Origin: an uncultured Porphyromonas sp.
GTDB taxonomy: Bacteria; Bacteroidota; Bacteroidia; Bacteroidales; Porphyromonadaceae
Assembly (NCBI GenBank): GCA_946997275.1
Contig: CAMPUN010000011.1
Span: 1-11,890 of the forward strand
Length of the DNA: 11,890 bases
Direction of reading: 5' to 3'
Of this stretch, positions 7,079 to 11,890 are shown piece by piece. Position 1 is the first letter of the stretch. Each line of letters starts with the position of its first letter. The notes beneath the pieces are model-generated. The model saw only the letters and a program-made list of their open reading frames with translations. It made no database searches and was not told the origin of the DNA. Made by a program: the position numbers and the translations under genes.

Positions 7079-8220
7079 CGTCCGCTGTACATCTGCTGGT
7101 AGTAGTGCTGGTAGTCTTCGTCGGTGATCCCCTTGACCCAGTCGAAGTGGTCGAGGTACCAGTCGATCGTGTAGCCGATGCCCTCAGCAAAGGGGATCGA
7201 GGGTAGCCACCCTAGCTCCTGATGAATGAAGGTGGGGTCGATGCCGTAGCGGGCGTCGTGCCCGAGGCGATCACGGACGAAGGTGATCAACTGCTCGTTG
7301 ATTAGCTCGGGCTGAACCTGAGTGCCTAAGATCTCAGAGATACGCTCGGCACGTGCTGGCTCTTTGCTCAGACGATCGTGTAGCTGGTTGATGATGATTC
7401 GGACTATCTCTAGATTGGTATGTTCGTTGTGCCCGCCGATATTGTACGCTGTGCCCGCTTTCCCCTGGGTCACAACGAGGTGGAGCGCACGACAATGGTC
7501 GGTGACATAGAGCCAGTCACGTACATTCTCGCCCGTGCCGTAGATCGGTATCTCCTTGCCGAGGAGACACTGACGGATGACGAGCGGGATGAGCTTCTCG
7601 GGAAACTGGTAGGGCCCGTAGTTGTTCGAGCATCTTGTCCAAACGACTGGCGCATGGTGCGTGTGCACAGCTGCTTGGCAGAGGAGATCGGCCGAAGCTT
7701 TCGCAGCACTGTAGGGACTGCGTGGGTCAAGCGGCGTGCTCTCCACGAAGAAGCCTTCCCGACCGAGCGAACCATACACCTCGTCCGTGGAGACCTGGAG
7801 CATCATACGTCCCTCCTGCCATACGGGATAAGAGCCTCGCCCGCTGGTGGTAGACCAATGGTTGCGAATGGTGTCTAGCAAGGTCTGTACGCCGAGGATA
7901 TTGGTGCGTACGAAGATGGCGGGGTCCTCGATGCTTCGATCGACGTGGCTCTCGGCCGCAAGGTTGATCAGGTAGTGCGGAGCGTAGCGGGTGAAGAGTT
8001 CGTCCATTGCCTCGGCATCGCAGATATCTGCCTGGACGAAGACGATTCGTTCGTTGTCGATGAGCGGCTCGATGGAGCGGTAGTTGCCCGCATAGGTTAG
8101 TTTGTCGATCAGTACGATTCGCTCGTCGGAAGCGAGGGCTTCGCTCAGGTAGTAAGCGAGGTTAGTGCCGATGAAGCCAGCAGCTCCAGTCACAGCGTAG
8201 GTATGTCGGTATGAAGTCAT
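7075..8220 (-). CDS. rfbB: dTDP-glucose 4,6-dehydratase
   Basis: This NAD-dependent short-chain dehydrogenase/reductase converts dTDP-D-glucose to dTDP-4-keto-6-deoxy-D-glucose, the second step towards dTDP-L-rhamnose and related deoxysugars. The 381-aa protein has the Rossmann motif TGAAGFIG (11-18), AAESHVDRSI (88-97), the catalytic TDE (145-147), YSAAK with Tyr170 and Lys174, NNYGPYQFPEKLIP (199-212) and RDWLYVTDH (234-242). The start at 8220 places the Rossmann motif ten residues in, as usual. An upstream in-frame start at 8319 would overlap rfbC by 88 bp and add 33 residues unlike the family. It follows rfbC by 11 bp and overlaps the next gene by 4 bp. rfbA and rfbD, needed to complete dTDP-rhamnose synthesis, are not in the window. 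Confidence 0.95.
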   Translation of the reverse strand: MTSYRHTYAVTGAAGFIGTNLAYYLSEALASDERIVLIDKLTYAGNYRSIEPLIDNERIVFVQADICDAEAMDELFTRYAPHYLINLAAESHVDRSIEDPAIFVRTNILGVQTLLDTIRNHWSTTSGRGSYPVWQEGRMMLQVSTDEVYGSLGREGFFVESTPLDPRSPYSAAKASADLLCQAAVHTHHAPVVWTRCSNNYGPYQFPEKLIPLVIRQCLLGKEIPIYGTGENVRDWLYVTDHCRALHLVVTQGKAGTAYNIGGHNEHTNLEIVRIIINQLHDRLSKEPARAERISEILGTQVQPELINEQLITFVRDRLGHDARYGIDPTFIHQELGWLPSIPFAEGIGYTIDWYLDHFDWVKGITDEDYQHYYQQMYSGR

Positions 8221-8231
8221 AGCGTAAGGTG

Positions 8232-8798
8232 TCAAAAGCGTGATGCGGTGTAGTCGGCTAGGGAGATGCCCCGTAGGTCTTTGTCCGAAAGGATCAGCTG
8301 CTCGGGCGAGATGCCCCACGACTCCCAGGGGATCGCCAGCTGCGGGTCGTCATAGCGTATGCAGAGCTCGCTCTCGGGGGCGTAGCCGTTGTCCACTTTG
8401 TAGAGAAACTTCGCTTGCTCCGAGAGAACGAGGAAGCCGTGCGCAAACTCTCTCGGTATGTAGAGCTGCCGATGGTTCTGCTCCGAGAGATGATAGCTGC
8501 GCCACTGCCCGTAAGTGTCGCTGTCTCGTCGTAGGTCCACGATCAGATCAATGATCTCGCCCACGACGCAACGCACCAGCTTCGCTTGGCTCGCTTCGCC
8601 TCGCTGGAGATGTAGACCACGCAAGACGCCACGGACGGAGGACGATTCGTTTTCCTGCACCCATGGTCTAGGCGCGACGGTCGCTGCAAAGTCTGCCGTG
8701 CGGTAAGTCTCGGCAAAGTAGCCACGCGCATCGCCGTAGCAGTCTGGCTCGATGAGGTAGACGCCCGCTAAGTCTGGGTCCGCTTGGTAATGTATCAT
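8232..8798 (-). CDS. rfbC: dTDP-4-dehydrorhamnose 3,5-epimerase
   Basis: This cupin enzyme epimerises dTDP-4-keto-6-deoxy-D-glucose at C3 and C5, the third step towards dTDP-L-rhamnose. The length of 188 aa is typical. Family landmarks include the N-terminal DARGYFAETY (23-32), VLRGLHLQ (58-65) with catalytic His63, Lys73 in AKLVRCVVGEI, REFAHGFLVL (116-125) with His120, FLYKVDNGYAPESE (131-144) with the candidate acid Tyr139, and SDKD (171-174) with Asp172 in the expected place to pair with His63. It sits directly upstream of rfbB, which makes its substrate, so the two act in series. It lies 20 bp after porE. The end product depends on which partner enzymes the genome has elsewhere. Confidence 0.95.
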   Translation of the reverse strand: MIHYQADPDLAGVYLIEPDCYGDARGYFAETYRTADFAATVAPRPWVQENESSSVRGVLRGLHLQRGEASQAKLVRCVVGEIIDLIVDLRRDSDTYGQWRSYHLSEQNHRQLYIPREFAHGFLVLSEQAKFLYKVDNGYAPESELCIRYDDPQLAIPWESWGISPEQLILSDKDLRGISLADYTASRF

Positions 8799-8818
8799 TG
8801 CTTAGGTCACTCTATATA

Positions 8819-10816
8819 TTATTGTATGACGGTAAACTCGGTGCGACGGTTGAGCTGGTCGCAGACGACTTGCTGCTCTTTGGTCAGCGTGCCGACCCAT
8901 TCGGCCGTTAGCTCCTGCCCCTCGGGCAACCAGTCGAAGCGTGTCGCCATCCCTTTGGTCACTACGTAAGGACGCTCCTTGCCGTAGCCACGAGCCTCTA
9001 GGCGGTCGGCGGCAATGCCCTTGGCGATGAGGTAGTCGACGACACTCTGCGCACGACGCTGCGAGAGCTTCTGATTATAAGCCTGCGAACCCTTGCGGTC
9101 GGTGTTACTGCTCAGCTCGAGGCGCACGTCGGGGTTTTGCTCTAGGAGCGTGACGAGGTAGTCAAGACTCTTCTTCCCCTCGGGGCGTAGCGAAGCTCGG
9201 TCAAAGTCGTAGTAGATATCGTGGATCTGCTCCGAGTGCAGGCGCGAAGCTAGGTAAAAGTCAACCAAGTAGTCGGTGCTCTCGGTGGCGCTGTCGGTCA
9301 CGAGCGGCATGTATTGGTTGAGGTAGTCCGGGTGCGAGGCATGTAGCACGTAGCGGTTGGACCCCGCAATCTCAATGACAAAAGAACCGTCGTCACGTGT
9401 CGAAACAATGGGCGTGGCGAGCAAACCTTGCTCATCGGCAATGCGTACCGTCGCCTGCGGAATGCCATACCCCTCACGGTCCATCACGAAGCCATCGATG
9501 CGGATGATGGTGGCGGGCAATGAGAAGCGGTAGAGATGTGGTCGTCCACGCTGGTCGCCACGAGTCGAGGAGAGGTATCCCTCCTCTGCCAAGCCTGACT
9601 GCGGCTTTGGTGCAAAGGTGATGGCGTAGTCATCGGCGGGGGAGTTCATCGGAGCGCCCAGATGCGTCACCTGCCATCCGCCGAGCGAGTCCATCTGCGC
9701 CTTGTATAGGTCCAGTCCGCCCAGCCCCACACGTCCATCAGAGGAGAAGTACAGGGTACTGTCGCCCACCATCGTCGGGAAGAGCTCGTCGCCAGGCGTA
9801 TTGATCTCGTTGCCGAGATTCTCCGGCTTGCCCCAGCCATGCTCGCTGAGGGCTATGCGGTAAAGGTCTTTGCCCCCCAGGCCAGCCCCCTCGCTCACGA
9901 AGTAAAGGTATCGTCCCGAAGCGTCAATGGCGGGGTGCGCAGCCATGCGTAGCGAATCCTCCCAGATGGGTACGCGCTCGCCTTTGCCCCAGCCTCCTTG
10001 GCTAGACTTGGAGGCTTTGTAGATCTGCACGGTACGGTCGTAGGTAGAGCTTTGCTCAGCGTAGGAGTAGTAGAGCGTGTTGCCGTCTGACGAGATGGAG
10101 GGCGTACCCTCATCTTCGGGCGTATTGACACTGCCTGGCACGCTGTCGGGGCGGGACCACTTACCCGTAGCGTCCTGTTTGATCATATAGAGATTGTTCG
10201 TCCCCAGCCCCGTCACCTCGCTCTCCTGTAGCATATCACGGAGAGGCACACGGCTACTGGTGAAGTAGAGTATCGTGCCGTCAGGCGCATAGCAAGGGGC
10301 AAACTCCGCATAGGGCGAGATCAAGAGACGATCCGTCTCAACTGTGTGTCCCGTCGGGTGGGCGAGGAGCGAGTCAGCCTGACGCACACTCGCCAGTCCT
10401 ATGCGTCCGAAGTAGTCGTGTGGGTAGTACTCTAGAAACTGTTCGTAAGCTTTGCCCGCCTCCCGCCAGCGTCCTAGCTGCTGTAGCTCCTGAGCAATGC
10501 GTAGGTGGAGGATCGAGTCGGGATAGTCGCCCGAGAGCGCTAGGTTGTAGCAGTTGAGCGCACGGGGCGTGTTGCCCAGTCGTCGGTAATTCTCCGCTGC
10601 TTTGAAGGCTAGGTAAGCCCGACGCTCAGGCTTCTTGCGAGAGGTGCGGCGGTAGAGCGTGTAGTAGCTATCGGCAGCGAGGGCGTAGCGACCCGTATGG
10701 TCGTACAGCTCTGCCTTGCTCAGCGTCACACTCTTGCAACCCATCAAGCTACAGAGCGCCATAGCGCACGGAAGTAGCACGAGCAACCAGCGAATATGTG
10801 ACGACGAGACCTTCAT
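8819..10816 (-). CDS. porE: PorE-like T9SS outer-membrane-associated lipoprotein (TPR, beta-propeller, CRD, OmpA)
   Basis: PorE (PG1058 in P. gingivalis) is a T9SS component thought to tie the machine to peptidoglycan. This 665-aa protein has the same domain order. A lipoprotein signal peptide ends in a lipobox, SLMGC, with Cys27 the lipidated residue. TPR-like helices follow (about 34-150), then PD40/WD40-like propeller blades (about 165-432, with repeats of the LYFSSDG and GGLDLYK kind). A carboxypeptidase regulatory-like beta domain comes next (about 436-523), then an OmpA C-terminal domain (about 532-665). Asp573 and Arg588 are 15 residues apart, as expected for binding diaminopimelate. 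The usual His before Thr-Asp is Asn571 (SSNTDRKG). The start at 10816 is chosen for the signal peptide; an in-frame start 20 codons upstream would run into queE. It follows queE by 14 bp. Other multidomain OmpA lipoproteins exist, so identity with PorE needs a tree. Confidence 0.85.
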   Translation of the reverse strand: MKVSSSHIRWLLVLLPCAMALCSLMGCKSVTLSKAELYDHTGRYALAADSYYTLYRRTSRKKPERRAYLAFKAAENYRRLGNTPRALNCYNLALSGDYPDSILHLRIAQELQQLGRWREAGKAYEQFLEYYPHDYFGRIGLASVRQADSLLAHPTGHTVETDRLLISPYAEFAPCYAPDGTILYFTSSRVPLRDMLQESEVTGLGTNNLYMIKQDATGKWSRPDSVPGSVNTPEDEGTPSISSDGNTLYYSYAEQSSTYDRTVQIYKASKSSQGGWGKGERVPIWEDSLRMAAHPAIDASGRYLYFVSEGAGLGGKDLYRIALSEHGWGKPENLGNEINTPGDELFPTMVGDSTLYFSSDGRVGLGGLDLYKAQMDSLGGWQVTHLGAPMNSPADDYAITFAPKPQSGLAEEGYLSSTRGDQRGRPHLYRFSLPATIIRIDGFVMDREGYGIPQATVRIADEQGLLATPIVSTRDDGSFVIEIAGSNRYVLHASHPDYLNQYMPLVTDSATESTDYLVDFYLASRLHSEQIHDIYYDFDRASLRPEGKKSLDYLVTLLEQNPDVRLELSSNTDRKGSQAYNQKLSQRRAQSVVDYLIAKGIAADRLEARGYGKERPYVVTKGMATRFDWLPEGQELTAEWVGTLTKEQQVVCDQLNRRTEFTVIQ

Positions 10817-10830
10817 AGCAAACCGTTTAC

Positions 10831-11436
10831 TTAGCGAAACCCTAGCAACTTGTGTAGCTGTACGCTGAGCCGCCACTCGGGGTGGGCTAGGACGAAGTCC
10901 ATACAGCGTGCCACCACTGCCGACATCTCCACGCCCGTCTCCTCTACGGGGCTGACGTAGTAACGCCGTGCCCGCACCAATTGCTCGATAGGTGGCGGTA
11001 GTGGAGCGCCTAGTTGTAGTGGCCAGCGCACCTCATCAATGCCGTCAGGGTAGTTATCTACAAAACGCTCCCGCAGGCCACTTATTGCTTCTGTCTTAGG
11101 CGAGCAAGTGACGTAGTCCAGTCCCCGAGGCACGGGGCGTGTGCCATTTGTCTCGATAGACTGACGATAGCCCTGCTCGTGAAAGAAAGCTATATGCTCC
11201 TCCCGCAGCGCTAAGGTCGGTTCGCCACCAGTCCAGAGGATGTCACGGCAAGGGTAGCTCTCCAGCTTGGCCAAAATCTCTGAAGCCGTCATAAGCCGAT
11301 GCCTCGCAAAGTCCGTGTCGCAGTAGTCGCAGGCGAGATTGCACCCCGAGAGTCGCACGAAGAGCATCGCGCGTCCCATCTGTCCTCCCTCGCCTTGGAG
11401 ACTGTAGAAGATTTCGTTGACCGGTAGCGACTGCAT
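10831..11436 (-). CDS. queE: 7-carboxy-7-deazaguanine synthase
   Basis: This radical SAM enzyme turns 6-carboxy-5,6,7,8-tetrahydropterin into 7-carboxy-7-deazaguanine on the way to queuosine in tRNA. The 201-aa protein starts with the family signature NEIFYSLQGEGGQMGRAMLF (7-26). The iron-sulfur cysteines are Cys32, Cys36 and Cys39 in GCNLACDYCDTDF, so the classic CxxxCxxC spacing is kept. Downstream are WTGGEPT (68-74), IETNGT (94-99), CSPK (111-114) and the C-terminal QLHKLLG (193-199). The ATG at 11436 is preferred because it lies one base after the queD stop and places the signature at the N-terminus. An in-frame ATG at 11487 would add 17 residues overlapping queD. The enzyme acts directly after QueD, its upstream neighbour. 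Confidence 0.96.
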   Translation of the reverse strand: MQSLPVNEIFYSLQGEGGQMGRAMLFVRLSGCNLACDYCDTDFARHRLMTASEILAKLESYPCRDILWTGGEPTLALREEHIAFFHEQGYRQSIETNGTRPVPRGLDYVTCSPKTEAISGLRERFVDNYPDGIDEVRWPLQLGAPLPPPIEQLVRARRYYVSPVEETGVEMSAVVARCMDFVLAHPEWRLSVQLHKLLGFR

Positions 11437-11437
11437 A

Positions 11438-11863
11438 CTATATAGGTAGTGAGTAGGTAGCGCTGCATCGTGCCGTCTCCTCGACACGGCAGCTGACGAG
11501 CGTCACGCCCGTGCCGGCCAATTGTGCGGGAGCAATCGTCTCGACGAGGTAATGCGCCATCGCTTCGGCTGTCGGGTTAAAGGGCACCACGACCAAGTCC
11601 TCTGGCACCAGCTCCCGTAGCGAGGGGAGTAGCGGGTCCTCATCGTAGATCATCATCTTGTGATCCCAATGCTCCTCCAGCCACATGCAGAGGAGCTCTT
11701 TGATCACGCCAAAGTCTATCACCCGCCCCAGCTCATCAAGCTGTGCTGCGGAGCAGGTGAAGTGTATTCGGTAGTTGTGTCCGTGTAGGTGGCGGCACTT
11801 CGACTCGTGTCCCACGACACGATGTCCCATGCTTATATCGTGATATCTCTCTACTGTCGTCAT
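11438..11863 (-). CDS. queD: 6-carboxy-5,6,7,8-tetrahydropterin synthase
   Basis: QueD belongs to the PTPS family and converts 7,8-dihydroneopterin triphosphate to 6-carboxytetrahydropterin, the substrate of QueE. It is complete at 141 aa. The zinc ligands are His14 (SMGHRV), His27 and His29 (HLHGHNY), and the catalytic Cys23 lies in SKCRHLHGHNY. Asp50 (VIDFG), the Asp67-His68 pair (WDHKM) and the PTAE motif (97-100) followed by VEETARCSATY near the end (128-138) complete the active site. It is the first gene of the minus-strand run, with queE one base downstream. The leader from the predicted promoter is only a few bases long, too short for a preQ1 riboswitch downstream of that promoter. Confidence 0.96.
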   Translation of the reverse strand: MTTVERYHDISMGHRVVGHESKCRHLHGHNYRIHFTCSAAQLDELGRVIDFGVIKELLCMWLEEHWDHKMMIYDEDPLLPSLRELVPEDLVVVPFNPTAEAMAHYLVETIAPAQLAGTGVTLVSCRVEETARCSATYSLPI

Positions 11864-11875
11864 AGTTAAGTGTCA

Positions 11876-11883
11876 CAAAGGTA
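11876..11883 (-). promoter_or_regulatory. Promoter -7 element of the queD operon
   Basis: On the minus strand TACCTTTG matches the Bacteroidota -7 consensus TAnnTTTG exactly and ends 12 bases before the queD ATG. Transcription would then start only about 5-8 bases ahead of the start codon, giving a very short leader. The -33 TTTG box would fall beyond the window end, so half of the promoter cannot be checked. Confidence 0.6.
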
Positions 11884-11890
11884 AGGAAAA

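Larger units (their letters stand above)
4274..11883 (-). other. Likely eight-gene operon queD-queE-porE-rfbC-rfbB-FAH-rpe-comEC
   Basis: All eight genes read leftward. Gaps in transcription order are 1, 14, 20, 11, -4, 36 and 6 bp. I found no TAnnTTTG site or hairpin in any internal gap, and one good TAnnTTTG site directly upstream of queD. This supports a single transcript. Internal promoters inside coding sequence cannot be excluded by eye. Confidence 0.65.

Noticed and set aside
7420..7878. 152-codon plus-strand frame inside rfbB.
   Set aside because: Antisense to a gene with all family motifs. The translation shows no domain and starts inside a conserved codon run.
8221..8319. 33-codon N-terminal extension of rfbB.
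   Set aside because: It overlaps the rfbC 3' end in another frame and pushes the Rossmann motif too far from the start.
10817..10830. Possible internal promoter ahead of porE (minus-strand GGTTTGC).
   Set aside because: The TA pair is at the wrong spacing from TTTG, so it does not fit TAnnTTTG.
11864..11890. preQ1 riboswitch ahead of queD.
   Set aside because: Only 27 bases are available and the predicted transcript start leaves about 5-8 bases of leader. No aptamer-like sequence is seen.

Overview
The window looks like chromosomal DNA from a Bacteroidota anaerobe, most likely Porphyromonas or a close relative. Three things point there. Two large surface proteins end in type IX secretion system (T9SS) sorting domains. 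A PorE-type T9SS lipoprotein has the order TPR, beta-propeller, carboxypeptidase-regulatory-like domain, OmpA C-terminus. The two promoter-like sites found match the Bacteroidota -7 element TAnnTTTG rather than an E. coli -10. Genus is inferred from protein style only; I could not search a database.

Left part (1-3985, + strand): two tandem leucine-rich-repeat (LRR) genes 17 bp apart. The first is cut by the window edge. It has two LRR arrays, each ending in the same kind of cap, and its second array carries a cysteine every 21 residues. The second gene has its own signal peptide, a BspA-like N-terminus, one LRR array with the same cap, and a T9SS type A tail. Both are probably exported and displayed on the cell surface.

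Middle (3986-4273): a 288-bp convergent intergenic region. It holds a strong hairpin terminator flanked by an imperfect direct repeat, and a well-formed TAnnTTTG site that points into the 3' end of comEC with no gene in front of it.

Right part (4274-11863, - strand): eight genes packed into one run, in transcription order queD, queE, porE, rfbC, rfbB, a small FAH-family enzyme, rpe and a ComEC-type channel protein. Gaps range from a 4-bp overlap to 36 bp. A TAnnTTTG site lies just upstream of queD at the window edge. The run mixes queuosine precursor synthesis, a T9SS component, dTDP-sugar synthesis, pentose-phosphate metabolism and DNA uptake, so it looks like a housekeeping operon rather than one pathway.

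The functional link across the window is T9SS: porE encodes part of the machinery and the LRR genes encode likely cargo. In Porphyromonas, T9SS cargo is anchored to A-LPS, so nearby dTDP-sugar genes are suggestive, but that link is inference. GC content is clearly lower in the LRR half than in the operon half, yet both halves have an excess of CTAG, which argues against recent import. I see no CRISPR, tRNA, rRNA, insertion sequence or phage gene, and no clear case for an entirely new system.
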